38,053 nucleotides of DNA from assembly GCF_001982615.1 (NCBI RefSeq), contig NZ_MLCO01000225.1, positions 1-38,053 of the forward strand, read 5' to 3'. Under the pieces are notes generated by a model. That model was given only the letters and a program-made list of their open reading frames with translations. It was not told the origin of the DNA and did not search any database. Of the stretch, positions 16,654-24,009 are shown one piece after another (position 1 is the stretch's first letter; the number at the start of each line of letters is the position of its first letter). The position numbers were made by a program, and so were the translations under genes. This stretch comes from Teichococcus deserti. GTDB taxonomy: Bacteria; Pseudomonadota; Alphaproteobacteria; Acetobacterales; Acetobacteraceae.

Positions 16654-17586
16654 ATGTCGCAGTTCGGCATCCACCACGTCACCGCCATCTCCGGCGAAGC
16701 CCGCCGCAACGTCGATTTCTACACCCGCATCCTGGGCCTGCGCCTGGTGAAGAAGACGGTGAACTTCGACGATCCCGGCGCCTGGCACCTGTATTACGGC
16801 GACGAGGCCGGCACGCCCGGCACCATCCTGACCTTCTTCCCCTGGGCCCAGGCCGCCGAGGGCCGGCTCGGCGCCGGCGAGCTGCAGGAGACGGTGTTCC
16901 GCGTGCCGCAGGCCTCGGTCGGCTTCTGGACGCATCGGCTGACCGCCGCCGGCGTCCCGGAGCTCACCCGCAGCGAGCGCTTCGGCGAGACGGTGCTGAG
17001 CTTCCGCGACCCGGACGGCATGCGCCTCGCCCTGCTGGGCATGGCCGGCATCGAGCGCGAGCCCGGCTGGGCCAGCGCCGAGATCCCGGCCGAGCATGCG
17101 CTGCGCGGCTTCCACAGCGTCAGCCTGATGCTGGAGGACAGCGCCGCGACAGGGGCGATCCTCTCCGACGTGCTGGGCTTCGCCGAGGCGGCGCGCGAAG
17201 GCCATGTGACGCGCTTCCAGGCGCCCGGCACCGCCGTGGGCGGCATCGTCGACCTGCGCGCGGTGGGCGGGTTCCTGCGCGGCCGGATGGGGCGCGGCTC
17301 GGTGCATCACCTGGCCTTCCGCGCCGCCGACGACGCGGCTGAGGCCGAGATGGTGCGCAAGCTGGCGGCCAATCACGGCATCGCCACGACCGAGCAGAAG
17401 GACCGCAACTACTTCCGCTCGGTCTATTTCCGCGAGCCCGGCCATGTGCTGTTCGAGATCGCCACCGACGCGCCCGGCTTCGCCGTGGACGAGCCGGCCG
17501 AGCGGCTCGGCCAGACGCTGAAGCTGCCGCATTTCCTGGAGCCGCAGCGCGCCGAGATCGAGAGCCACCTGCCGGCGCTCTCGTAA
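16654..17586 (+). CDS. Ring-cleaving dioxygenase, VOC family (MhqO/PcpA-like)
   Basis: A 310-residue protein with two vicinal-oxygen-chelate modules. The start SQFGIHHVTAISGEARRNVDFYTRILGLRLVKKTVNFDDPGAWHLYYGDE is the hallmark of hydroquinone 1,2-dioxygenases (MhqO, LinE, PcpA). The Fe(II) ligands can be placed at His8, His219 (SVHHLAF) and Glu268 (HVLFEIATD); the 49-residue His-Glu spacing matches PcpA. It probably opens (chloro)hydroquinones or protects against quinones. GGAGG lies nine bases before the ATG. A divergent LysR with clustered operator half-sites suggests induction by a phenol or quinone. Confidence 0.9.
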   Translation: MSQFGIHHVTAISGEARRNVDFYTRILGLRLVKKTVNFDDPGAWHLYYGDEAGTPGTILTFFPWAQAAEGRLGAGELQETVFRVPQASVGFWTHRLTAAGVPELTRSERFGETVLSFRDPDGMRLALLGMAGIEREPGWASAEIPAEHALRGFHSVSLMLEDSAATGAILSDVLGFAEAAREGHVTRFQAPGTAVGGIVDLRAVGGFLRGRMGRGSVHHLAFRAADDAAEAEMVRKLAANHGIATTEQKDRNYFRSVYFREPGHVLFEIATDAPGFAVDEPAERLGQTLKLPHFLEPQRAEIESHLPALS

Positions 17587-17592
17587 GCTGAT

Positions 17593-17618
17593 CCCGGGGG
17601 GAGCACCCTCCCCCCGGG
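17593..17618. terminator. 11-bp perfect hairpin between convergent genes
   Basis: Arms CCCGGGGGGAG (17593-17603) and CTCCCCCCGGG (17608-17618) with loop CACC, between the dioxygenase stop and the stop of the minus-strand gene at 17622. It is symmetric, so it can end transcription from both sides. No strong T-run follows. Confidence 0.7.
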
Positions 17619-17621
17619 GCT

Positions 17622-17939
17622 TCAGCGGCCGAAGCCGGCGAAGACCTGGCGGTCCTTGTTCTCGCGCATCAGCATCGAGAAGCTCGGGATCTTCTCGAAG
17701 CCGAGGCCGACCGGCGGCCCGCCCTCCGCATCGGGCTCGATCTTGCCATAGGCGGCGCCGGCGACCTTTTCCCATTTGCCGGCCGGCTTCTTCACCTCGA
17801 GATTGACCACCGTCGCCTTCATCACCAGGCGGACGATCGCCTCCTTCGGCGCCGAGGGCTTGGTCAGGCTGAGGAAGCCGCCCTGCATCGTCCAGCCATT
17901 CGCCGTCGCCCAGGCGGTCAGGGCGTCCTGGTCCATCAT
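17622..17939 (-). CDS. Conserved small protein of unknown function
   Basis: 105 residues, no recognised domain. It starts MMDQDALTAWATANGWTMQGGFLSLTKPS, contains alternating hydrophobic strands (IVRLVMKATVVNLEVKK), and ends with a basic/polar stretch. There is no signal peptide or membrane segment, so it is probably a small cytoplasmic alpha/beta protein. GAGGAGG lies upstream of paired ATG codons at 17939/17936. It is 53 bases downstream of mntP on the same strand, so it may be on the manganese-controlled transcript. I do not assign a function. Confidence 0.75.
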   Translation of the reverse strand: MMDQDALTAWATANGWTMQGGFLSLTKPSAPKEAIVRLVMKATVVNLEVKKPAGKWEKVAGAAYGKIEPDAEGGPPVGLGFEKIPSFSMLMRENKDRQVFAGFGR

Positions 17940-17992
17940 CCTCGCATCCTCCTCTGCTGCCCCACCGGTCTAGCCGGTCCGGACAGTGGCTG

Positions 17993-18550
17993 TCAGGCGG
18001 AGAGATGCTCGACCAGGATGCTGACGCCGAGGATGACCAGCGCCACGCCGCCCAGCATCTCGGCACGGCGGCCGAAGCGGCGGCCGAGCAGGCGGCCGGC
18101 CAGCATGCCGCCGGTGGCCAGGCAGAAGGTGGCGCCGCCGATGGCGGCGGCGATGATCCAGATGTTGACCTCGAGGAAGGCGAGCGAGACGCCGACGGCC
18201 ATGGCGTCCAGGCTGGTGCCGACCGCCGTCGCCAGCAGCATCCAGGAGGAGCGGCCGGCGGGGACCTCGTCCTCGTCGCGGCGCAGCGCCTGCAACAGCA
18301 TGCGGCCGCCGACCAGGGAGAGCAGGCCGAAGGCGATCCAGTGGTCAATGCTGGCGATGGCGCCGGCGGCGAGCAGGCCGGCGCCCCAGCCGACGACCGG
18401 GGTGATGGCCTCGACGATGCCGAAGACCAGGCCGGTGCGCATGGCGTCGCCGAGGCGCGCGCGCTCGGCGGTGGCGCCGCGGCCGAGGGCGGCGGCGAAG
18501 GCGTCGACCGACATGCTGAGCGCCAGGACGGCGATGGCGGTGGGGGACAT
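17993..18550 (-). CDS. mntP: Manganese efflux pump MntP
   Basis: A 185-residue inner-membrane protein with about six hydrophobic segments and the MntP repeats: [16 protein letters not shown] near the N-terminus and [15 protein letters not shown] in the second half, each with the conserved Asp of the Mn2+ path. It exports excess Mn2+. The frame stays open upstream to 18769, but family length, the hydrophobic start and the riboswitch in the upstream stretch favour the ATG at 18550. The Shine-Dalgarno (GAAAG) is weak, as expected for a riboswitch-gated gene. Confidence 0.93.
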   Translation of the reverse strand: MSPTAIAVLALSMSVDAFAAALGRGATAERARLGDAMRTGLVFGIVEAITPVVGWGAGLLAAGAIASIDHWIAFGLLSLVGGRMLLQALRRDEDEVPAGRSSWMLLATAVGTSLDAMAVGVSLAFLEVNIWIIAAAIGGATFCLATGGMLAGRLLGRRFGRRAEMLGGVALVILGVSILVEHLSA

Positions 18551-18604
18551 TCTTTCGATCTCACGCGGGCAGTCTGCGGAGACGGCCTGCGAGAAGCCCA
18601 GGCC

Positions 18605-18725
18605 CCGCATCCGTCCCGGTCTTGCCAGATCGCCCTGGAAAAGGACGACACGCCGGGCCACGCGCCGGGTGGCGCGAGCATGTTGACCCGGTTCCGCCTG
18701 CCGGCGGTGGCTACTCCCCGATGGC
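18605..18725 (-). promoter_or_regulatory. yybP-ykoY manganese riboswitch upstream of mntP
   Basis: The minus strand carries the conserved blocks in order: GGGGAGTAGC (18719-18710), GTCAACA (18687-18681) and GGCAAGACC (18626-18618), with GC-rich helices between and around them. These are the L1, mid-helix and L3 signatures of the Mn2+-sensing yybP-ykoY class, which very often precedes mntP. The mntP ATG is about 55 bases further on. Small hairpins in that gap (for example GTCT-CCGC-AGAC) may be part of the expression platform. Confidence 0.85.
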
Positions 18726-18759
18726 CGCGTGGTACCGCGCCCGGCCACAGCACGCAAGT

Positions 18760-18774
18760 TTTTCTTCAAGAAAA
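18760..18774. promoter_or_regulatory. 15-bp AT-rich palindrome upstream of the mntP riboswitch
   Basis: TTTTCTT-C-AAGAAAA is a perfect 7+1+7 palindrome, strongly AT-rich in GC-rich surroundings, about 40 bases upstream of the conserved riboswitch start. The position fits an operator in the mntP promoter, but I cannot name the regulator. It does not match Fur or MntR consensus well. Confidence 0.5.
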
Positions 18775-18783
18775 TCAGTGACT

Positions 18784-18818
18784 TGTAGTGCCTTCTGGGT
18801 TATGGACCCAGGGCTACA
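18784..18818. other. Two-step hairpin of unknown role
   Basis: TGTAG (18784-18788) pairs with CTACA (18814-18818) outside CTGGGT (18795-18800)/ACCCAG (18806-18811) with loop TATGG. It lies between the end of the gene at 18918 and the mntP promoter. It could be a terminator remnant, an upstream regulatory element or part of a small RNA. The rest of 18819-18883 shows nothing. Confidence 0.35.
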
Positions 18819-18883
18819 TCGTGGAGCCTCGCGACCCGCCTGTGGCCTTGGTCGCGCGACAGCGGGGACAGAGAGAAGGGGGT

Positions 18884-18905
18884 CCGGGGGAATTCATTCC
18901 CCCGG
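18884..18905 (-). terminator. Hairpin terminator after the gene at 18918
   Basis: Arms CCGGGGGAA (18884-18892) and TTCCCCCGG (18897-18905), loop TTCA, 12 bases after the minus-strand stop. The downstream minus-strand bases are pyrimidine-rich (CCCCCTTCTCTC) rather than a clean T-run. Confidence 0.65.
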
Positions 18906-18917
18906 CCTGGCCTGTGC

Positions 18918-19418
18918 TCAGTGCAGGCAGGCGGAGGAGGTGGTCGCGGTCCAGGCGAACCGGGCCCGGAAGGCGTGCCGCCGCAGCGCCTCGGAGGCCC
19001 GCGGCATGATGTGGCCAGCGGCGTTGAGCCGGGCGATGAGCTGGCCGATCCAGGCGGTGGCCTGGGCAGCGTCCTCGGTTGCGACCATGCGGGTGAGCAG
19101 GGCGGTGGCGTCTTCGTCGCGCCCTTCCTGCTGCAGCGCGAGGACGTCGAGCAGGTCGAACTCGTCGCCGCTGACCGCCGGGTGGCAGACGCAATTGACG
19201 TCGAGCATCCGCACGGCGCCGTTGTTCAGCGTGGTCATGAAGCCGTTCAGGCAATGCGCGGCTTCCGGCGCGCCGAGATCGCCGTACATGGCCTGGATCT
19301 CGTCGGCGACGGCGATGCCGCGGGACAGGCCGAGCGCCCAGGCCCGCATCGACCAGAGCAGCGCCCCTTCCAGCTCGGGCAAGGCGTCGAGGCGCTCGGG
19401 GAAATCGATCACCGACAT
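18918..19418 (-). CDS. Hypothetical protein, possibly iron-regulated
   Basis: A 166-residue, mostly helical soluble protein, not recognised. It has acidic amphipathic helices (PELEGALLWSMRAWALGLSRGIAVADEIQAMYGDLG), a central DVNCVCHPAVSGDEFDLLDVLALQQEGR with two close cysteines and a histidine that could hold metal, and an arginine-rich C-terminus with one more cysteine. The ATG at 19418 has AGGAAG five bases upstream and is preferred over 19547, which lies in the upstream hairpin. A Fur-like box (19461-19479) stands about 45 bases upstream. It is separated from the ATPase genes by a terminator, so it has its own promoter. Confidence 0.75.
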   Translation of the reverse strand: MSVIDFPERLDALPELEGALLWSMRAWALGLSRGIAVADEIQAMYGDLGAPEAAHCLNGFMTTLNNGAVRMLDVNCVCHPAVSGDEFDLLDVLALQQEGRDEDATALLTRMVATEDAAQATAWIGQLIARLNAAGHIMPRASEALRRHAFRARFAWTATTSSACLH

Positions 19419-19460
19419 CGTGGCTTCCTGCTGCTGTGCTGACGGAGGCATCGCATTCAT

Positions 19461-19479
19461 GCGACTGCGAGTCATTATC
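19461..19479. promoter_or_regulatory. Fur-like box before the gene at 18918
   Basis: GCGACTGCGAGTCATTATC matches the Fur consensus GATAATGATAATCATTATC at 13 of 19 positions, with the right half TCATTATC perfect. It lies between the ATPase terminator and the start at 19418, the place expected for iron repression of that gene. Confidence 0.55.
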
Positions 19480-19493
19480 ATTTTTTGGCCGAG

Positions 19494-19538
19494 AAAAAGC
19501 CGCCGCCGGACGGGGCGCATGGCCCGGCCCGGCGGCGG
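19494..19538 (-). terminator. Rho-independent terminator after the dppD-dppF pair
   Basis: On the minus strand a CCGCCGCCGG (19538-19529)/CCGGCGGCGG (19509-19500) stem is followed at once by a CTTTTT run (19499-19494). It begins nine bases after the ATPase stop codon and separates the ATPase operon from the gene at 18918. Confidence 0.8.
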
Positions 19539-19546
19539 CGGAGACA

Positions 19547-20449
19547 TCAGGCGGCGAGCACCCAGTGGCCCGGGGCGACCTCGGCGAGCTGGGCGCCTTC
19601 CGGCGGCGGCACCAGCTCGTAGGGCAGGCGCCGGCGCAGCAGCTCGCGGTCCGGATCCGGGATCGGGGCGGCCGAAATCAGCGCGCGGGTGTAGCCGTGC
19701 TGCGGATTGGCGAAGACCTGGTCGGTCGGCCCCATCTCGACGATGCGGCCGCGCAGCATGACGGCGACGCGGTGGCAGAGGTAGCGCACCATGCCGAGGT
19801 CATGGGCGATGAACAGATAGGCCATGCCCATCTGCTCCTGCAGGTCGAGGAACAGGTTGATGATCTGCGCCTGGATCGAGACGTCGAGCGCGGTGATCGG
19901 CTCGTCCGCCACGATCAGCTTCGGGCTGAGCGCCACGGCGCGGGCGATGCCGATGCGCTGGCGCTGGCCGCCGGAGAACTGGTGCGGGAAGCGGTCCATG
20001 AAGCGCGGGTCGAGGCCGACCTTCCTGAACAGCTCGGCCACCGCGTCGCGGCGCTCCGACGCATTGGCGACGACGCCATGGACCGAGAGCGGCTCGCCCA
20101 CGCTCTCGCCCACCCGCATGCGCGGGTTCAGCGAGGAATAGGGATCCTGGAAGACCACCTGCAGCTTCTTGCGGATGGGCGCCAGCCCGCCGCCGCGCAG
20201 GCCGGTGATCTCCTGCCCCTCGAAGAAGATGCGGCCGTCGGTCGCATCGTCGAGGCGCAGCACCAGGCGGCCGGTCGTGCTCTTGCCGGAGCCGGATTCA
20301 CCGACCAGGCCCAGCGTCTCGCCCGGCGCGATCTCGAAGGAGACGTCGTTGACGGCGCGCAGCTTGGCGGTGGCGCGGCCGAACAGGTCCTTCTTGGTGA
20401 CGAAGTCGCGGGTCAGACCCTCGACGCGGAGCAAAGGGGTCATGGTCAT
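19547..20449 (-). CDS. Dipeptide/oligopeptide-type ABC transporter ATPase (DppF-like)
   Basis: A 300-residue nucleotide-binding subunit: Walker A GESGSGKST, Q-loop VFQDPYSSLNPR, signature FSGGQRQR, Walker B LIVADEP, switch IAHD, then the oligopeptide-family C-terminal extension (QHGYTRALISAAPIPDP). All catalytic motifs are intact. The start overlaps the DppD-like stop (ATGA), with GAGAAGG before it. It pairs with the upstream ATPase to energise an inner-membrane importer, but no permease or binding protein is next to it. The Fur box before the operon suggests an iron-linked substrate (siderophore, heme or a metal-chelating peptide). Confidence 0.93.
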   Translation of the reverse strand: MTMTPLLRVEGLTRDFVTKKDLFGRATAKLRAVNDVSFEIAPGETLGLVGESGSGKSTTGRLVLRLDDATDGRIFFEGQEITGLRGGGLAPIRKKLQVVFQDPYSSLNPRMRVGESVGEPLSVHGVVANASERRDAVAELFRKVGLDPRFMDRFPHQFSGGQRQRIGIARAVALSPKLIVADEPITALDVSIQAQIINLFLDLQEQMGMAYLFIAHDLGMVRYLCHRVAVMLRGRIVEMGPTDQVFANPQHGYTRALISAAPIPDPDRELLRRRLPYELVPPPEGAQLAEVAPGHWVLAA

Positions 20450-21465
20450 GCGGCCTTCTCGCGGACGGAGCGCAGGTCGTACCAGGCGGCCACCATATGG
20501 CCGGGCGCACCGCCCGGGGCCTGCTGCAGCGGCGGCGCCTCGACCAGGCAGCGCTCGGTGGCATAGGGGTTGCGCGGCGCGAAGGGATCGCCCGCCTGCG
20601 GCTTGAACATGTCGGGCGGCTGGCCGGGGATCTGGCTCAGCCGGGGGCGGCGCCCCTGGGCATCGACGACGACCGGCGCGTCATGGTCCGGCAGCGAGCG
20701 CAGCAGGCCGTAGGTATAGGCGCTGCGGGTGTCGTGGAAGACGGCGCGCGTGGGGCCGCGCTCCATGATGCGGCCGCCATACATGACCTGGATGTTGTCG
20801 GCGATGCCGGCGACCACGCCCATGTCATGGGTGATCCAGATCATCGCCATGCCGAGCTTCTTCTTCAGGTCGCGCATCAGGTCCAGCACCTGGGCCTGCA
20901 CGGTCACGTCGAGGGCGGTGGTGGGCTCGTCGGCGATCAGCAGCTTCGGCTCGCAGGCGATGCCGATGGCGATCATCACGCGCTGCCGCATGCCGCCGGA
21001 GAATTCGTGCGGATACTGGTTCACGCGCTTGTGCGGGTCGGGGATGCCGACCAGGTCGAGCAGCTCGATGGCGCGCTGCTTCGCCGCGGCGCGGCCCATC
21101 TTGCGGTGGCAGATCAGCGCCTCGGTGATCTGGGTGCGGACCGAGAGCACCGGGTTCAGCGAGGTCATCGGATCCTGGAAGATCATGCCGATCTCGTTGC
21201 CGCGGATGTCGCGCAGCTCGCCCTCGGACATGGCCAGCAGGTCGCGGCCGTTGAACCTGGCGGTGCCGCGGACGATCTTGCCGGGTGGCTTGGGGATCAG
21301 GCCGAGCATGGAGAGCACGTGCACGCTCTTGCCCGAGCCGCTCTCGCCCACCACGCCCAGCGTCTCGCCGGCCTCCAGGGAATAGCTGACGCCGTTGACG
21401 GCATGGATGGAGCCGTCGGCGGTGTCGAAGCGGACAGCCAGGTCATTCACTTCGAGCAGGGGCAT
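20446..21465 (-). CDS. Dipeptide/oligopeptide-type ABC transporter ATPase (DppD-like)
   Basis: A 339-residue ATPase: Walker A GESGSGKS, Q-loop IFQDPMTSLNPV, signature FSGGMRQR, Walker B LLIADEP, switch ITHD. The C-terminal oligopeptide domain (SAYTYGLLRSLP, QIPGQPPDMFKP, PFAPRNPYATERC) has one cysteine of the usual cluster. The ATG at 21465 has GGAG about eight bases upstream; an earlier in-frame start at 21528 would lie across the Fur box and is rejected. It is the first gene of a two-gene operon with the DppF-like ATPase. It is probably the iron-starvation-induced energy module of a split-locus importer. Confidence 0.93.
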   Translation of the reverse strand: MPLLEVNDLAVRFDTADGSIHAVNGVSYSLEAGETLGVVGESGSGKSVHVLSMLGLIPKPPGKIVRGTARFNGRDLLAMSEGELRDIRGNEIGMIFQDPMTSLNPVLSVRTQITEALICHRKMGRAAAKQRAIELLDLVGIPDPHKRVNQYPHEFSGGMRQRVMIAIGIACEPKLLIADEPTTALDVTVQAQVLDLMRDLKKKLGMAMIWITHDMGVVAGIADNIQVMYGGRIMERGPTRAVFHDTRSAYTYGLLRSLPDHDAPVVVDAQGRRPRLSQIPGQPPDMFKPQAGDPFAPRNPYATERCLVEAPPLQQAPGGAPGHMVAAWYDLRSVREKAA

Positions 21466-21491
21466 AGGCGGCTCCACGTCCGGGTGATCAT

Positions 21492-21510
21492 GAGAATGAT
21501 TCTTATTATC
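21492..21510. promoter_or_regulatory. Fur box upstream of the ATPase operon
   Basis: GAGAATGATTCTTATTATC matches the 19-base Fur consensus at 15 positions (16 read on the other strand), 27 bases before the DppD-like start. It is clearly AT-rich against the local background. It could also affect the rightward gene at 21662, about 150 bases away. Confidence 0.75.
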
Positions 21511-21661
21511 GTATTTCACCGCGCACAAGCCCGGCTGTCACATCAGCGTCACGGCCGTTGCTGTCGGGGGGCGGCAAGCTGCCCAGCGGCTGGGCAACTG
21601 CCGCGCCGTCGTGCAGGATGCGCCTGCCCTGCCGCCGCCGACCCTGCCCAAGGACCGCGCC

Positions 21662-22231
21662 ATGCCCGATGTCCTGCTGCCCTTCCGCAGCCTGGCCTAC
21701 AACAATGCCTGGGCGAATCACCGGCTGCTGGCGGCCTGCGCGCGGCTGGCGCCCGGCGAGCTGGAAGCGCCGCGCACCGGCTTCTTCCCCAGCCTGCGCG
21801 CCACGCTGAACCACATCCTGATCGTCGACTGGTTCTATGTCGACGCGCTGGAGGGCGGGACCCTGGGCCCCGCCGCCTGGGCCGAGCGCGAGCCCTGCCG
21901 CGACATCGACAGCCTGCGCGCCGCCCAGGACGCCGTCGACCGGCGGCTGCTGGCGGTGGTGGAGGGGCTGGCGCCCGGCGACCTCGACGGCATCGTCCGC
22001 GTCCATCGCGGCAGCCGCATCCAGGCGGAGCGGCGCGACCGGCTGCTGCTGCATCTCTTCGAGCACCAGATCCACCATCGCGGCCAGGCCCATGCGATGC
22101 TGAGCGGCAGCAGCGTCGCGCCGCCCCAGCTCGACGAGTTCTTTTCCGAAGGCGAGGCGCCGCTGCGCGCCGGCGAGTTTCGCGAGCTCGGCTGGACCGA
22201 GGCGCAGATCTGGGGAACCGGCCAGGCGTGA
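21662..22231 (+). CDS. DinB family protein
   Basis: A 189-residue four-helix-bundle metalloprotein of the DinB/YfiT fold (not DNA polymerase IV). It starts MPDVLLPFRSLAYNNAWANHRLLAACARL, has metal-ligand His51 (ATLNHILIVDWFY) and the C-terminal pair in HLFEHQIHHRGQAHAML (His135 and His139), the three-histidine site of the family. Family members are thiol transferases or stress-linked enzymes. AAGGA lies seven bases before the ATG. Its stop overlaps the next gene (GTGA), so the two are made together. Confidence 0.88.
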   Translation: MPDVLLPFRSLAYNNAWANHRLLAACARLAPGELEAPRTGFFPSLRATLNHILIVDWFYVDALEGGTLGPAAWAEREPCRDIDSLRAAQDAVDRRLLAVVEGLAPGDLDGIVRVHRGSRIQAERRDRLLLHLFEHQIHHRGQAHAMLSGSSVAPPQLDEFFSEGEAPLRAGEFRELGWTEAQIWGTGQA

Positions 22232-23514
22232 GCGCCGCCTTCTGGGCGCTGCGCCAGACCCCGCTGCACCGGCTGTCGGCCGGGGAGGCGGAGGACTTCC
22301 GCCAGGCCATGGCGGAATGGCTGGGCAGCGACGATCCGGCGATCCGCGACGCGGCGGTGGAGCGGCTCTGCATGGCCAGCTTCTCGCGCTTCGGTGACGC
22401 GCCCCCGGCGCCGTCGGCCCAGCAGGCGGCGCTGGCCTTCCTGCTTGCGGCGATCGGGCGCCAGGCCCCGGCGCATCCCGACCTGATCGACAGCCTCCTG
22501 AACCAGCTCCGCTGGCATGGCGACGAGGATCCGTTCCGCGCGCCGCTGCTGGCCTGGCTGGCGGCGCTGACCCCCGCCGACCCCGGCCAGGCGGCGCGGA
22601 TCGAGGGCGCCCGGCTGCTGGTCGACCGCCGCGGCCGCGCCACCGCCGACTGGCTGCCGCTGCTCGACCATCCATCCGACCATGTCCGCGCCTGCGCCGC
22701 CCATGCCCTGGGCGAGGGGCTGGAGGCCGGGGAGGCCCCTGCCCTGCTGCGCCGGCTGCGGGAGATGGAGATCGCGCGGCCGGGCATCCTGGGCCCGCTC
22801 TGGGGCGCCTGGTCCCCCGGCGCGGAGGACCTGCCCTTCGACGCCGCCGGATGGATGCTGGACATCATCGCCGCGCGGCGCGGGCCGGAGCCGGCGGGGC
22901 TGCCCTTCAACGGGCTGGACTTCCACCTGCATGAGCTGGCCGGCGACAATGCCGCCGCGGTGGCCCGGCTGATCGCGCTGGGCGAATGGGCCACCGCCCT
23001 GCTGACGGCCACCGAATCCGACGATCCCGTCCCCGGCATGGCGCCGCTGCTGCGGCGGCTGGGCGCGCATCCCGAGCCCGGCATCGCCCGGCCGGCCCAG
23101 GCACAGCTGGCCCTGGTCTATGCCGAGGCGCATCCGGCGGCCGACCCCGCCCGGCTGCGCCCGCTGCCCGGCCGCTTCCCCGGCGCCACCGGATTCGCCC
23201 TCCGCCAGGGCGATGCGGCGCATTGGCGCGACGCCCTGGTGATCCATGCGGAAGGCCAGGGCTTCGACGACGCCGCCGCCTGGCGGCTGGTCGATGCCGC
23301 GCTGCCGCCGCCGCTGCGCGGCGCGCCGGTGGCGCATCCGGCGCTGGGCGCCGAGGCCGCGCCGGGCCCCTCGCAGCATGGCACGCGCGCCGAGCACCAT
23401 GCTTTCGCCAGCGGCGCCCTGGTGCTGCTGCGCGGCGACGGCGGGGCGCGGCGCTGGCAGCGGCTGACGGTGATCGGCCGCGGGCTGCAGGGGCGCTGGA
23501 GCCCCTTCGCCTAG
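22228..23514 (+). CDS. Hypothetical HEAT-like repeat protein coupled to DinB-like gene
   Basis: A 428-residue soluble protein with no signal or membrane segment. The first two thirds are helical pairs of HEAT/Armadillo flavour, for example DPAIRDAAVERL, and HPSDHVRACAAHALGEGLEAGEAPALLRRLREME; tryptophans recur (LLAWLAAL, WGAW). The last part (about 330-428) looks like a separate domain ending in short beta segments. The GTG start overlaps the DinB-like stop, and the end overlaps the convergent MgtC-like gene by four bases. I do not recognise a named family. Coupling suggests a protein-protein scaffold working with the DinB-like protein. Confidence 0.75.
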   Translation: MSAAFWALRQTPLHRLSAGEAEDFRQAMAEWLGSDDPAIRDAAVERLCMASFSRFGDAPPAPSAQQAALAFLLAAIGRQAPAHPDLIDSLLNQLRWHGDEDPFRAPLLAWLAALTPADPGQAARIEGARLLVDRRGRATADWLPLLDHPSDHVRACAAHALGEGLEAGEAPALLRRLREMEIARPGILGPLWGAWSPGAEDLPFDAAGWMLDIIAARRGPEPAGLPFNGLDFHLHELAGDNAAAVARLIALGEWATALLTATESDDPVPGMAPLLRRLGAHPEPGIARPAQAQLALVYAEAHPAADPARLRPLPGRFPGATGFALRQGDAAHWRDALVIHAEGQGFDDAAAWRLVDAALPPPLRGAPVAHPALGAEAAPGPSQHGTRAEHHAFASGALVLLRGDGGARRWQRLTVIGRGLQGRWSPFA

Positions 23515-23960
23515 CCCTCAACCTTCGGCCGCTTCAGCAGCCGCGCCAGCACCGACAGGCAGATCCCGAGCGCCGCGGCGATCAGCGTCATCCGCCACAG
23601 CCCGGCGCCGGCCGTCATCCCGATGGCGCAGGTCAGCACTAGGCTGGCGGCGCTGGTCAGGTTGCGCACGTCGCCGCCACGGGCGAAGACCATGCCGGCG
23701 CCCAGGAAGCCCATGGCCTGGAACAGCCCCTGCACCACCCGCAGCGGGTCGGACTCGCCGCCGCGCGCCAGCACCACATCGGCCACGCCCAGGCCGAGCA
23801 GCACCAGCAGCGCCCCGCTCAGCGCGAAGAGGCCATGGGTGCGCATCCCCGCCGGGAAGCCGCGCCGCTCCCAGTCCAGCCCCTGCAGCATGCCGAGCCC
23901 GGATGCGGCGCCGAGCCGCAGCAGCAGCTCCGTGGTCGAAAGGTCGAACAAGCCGGTCAC
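23511..23960 (-). CDS. MgtC/SapB family membrane protein
   Basis: 149 residues with four or five transmembrane segments and MgtC marks: LLLRLGAASGLGMLQGLDWERRG, AGMRTHGLFALSGALL, GFLGAGMVF and NLTSAASLVLTCAIGMTAGAG. It lacks the C-terminal soluble domain of full MgtC (about 230), so it is the short membrane-only form. In the E-R region the usual GLERE is GLDWER. GTG start at 23960 after GGGGAAGG. Family members affect Mg2+ homeostasis or ATP synthase; the role here is unknown. Confidence 0.88.
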   Translation of the reverse strand: MTGLFDLSTTELLLRLGAASGLGMLQGLDWERRGFPAGMRTHGLFALSGALLVLLGLGVADVVLARGGESDPLRVVQGLFQAMGFLGAGMVFARGGDVRNLTSAASLVLTCAIGMTAGAGLWRMTLIAAALGICLSVLARLLKRPKVEG

Positions 23961-24009
23961 CCTTCCCCCGTTTGCAGGGGGAACGTCGCGGCGCCGCCGG
24001 CGTTGACGG

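Noticed and set aside
18551-18769. N-terminal extension of MntP
   Set aside because: The stretch holds the conserved yybP-ykoY riboswitch blocks, and MntP proteins are about 185-190 residues.
21579-21593. GCCCAG-CGG-CTGGGC hairpin as terminator
   Set aside because: It is short, lies upstream of the DinB-like gene with no gene ending nearby and no T-run; chance is likely at this GC content.
21662-22231. DNA polymerase IV (dinB)
   Set aside because: The protein is 189 residues with the three-histidine DinB/YfiT fold, unrelated to the polymerase that shares the name.
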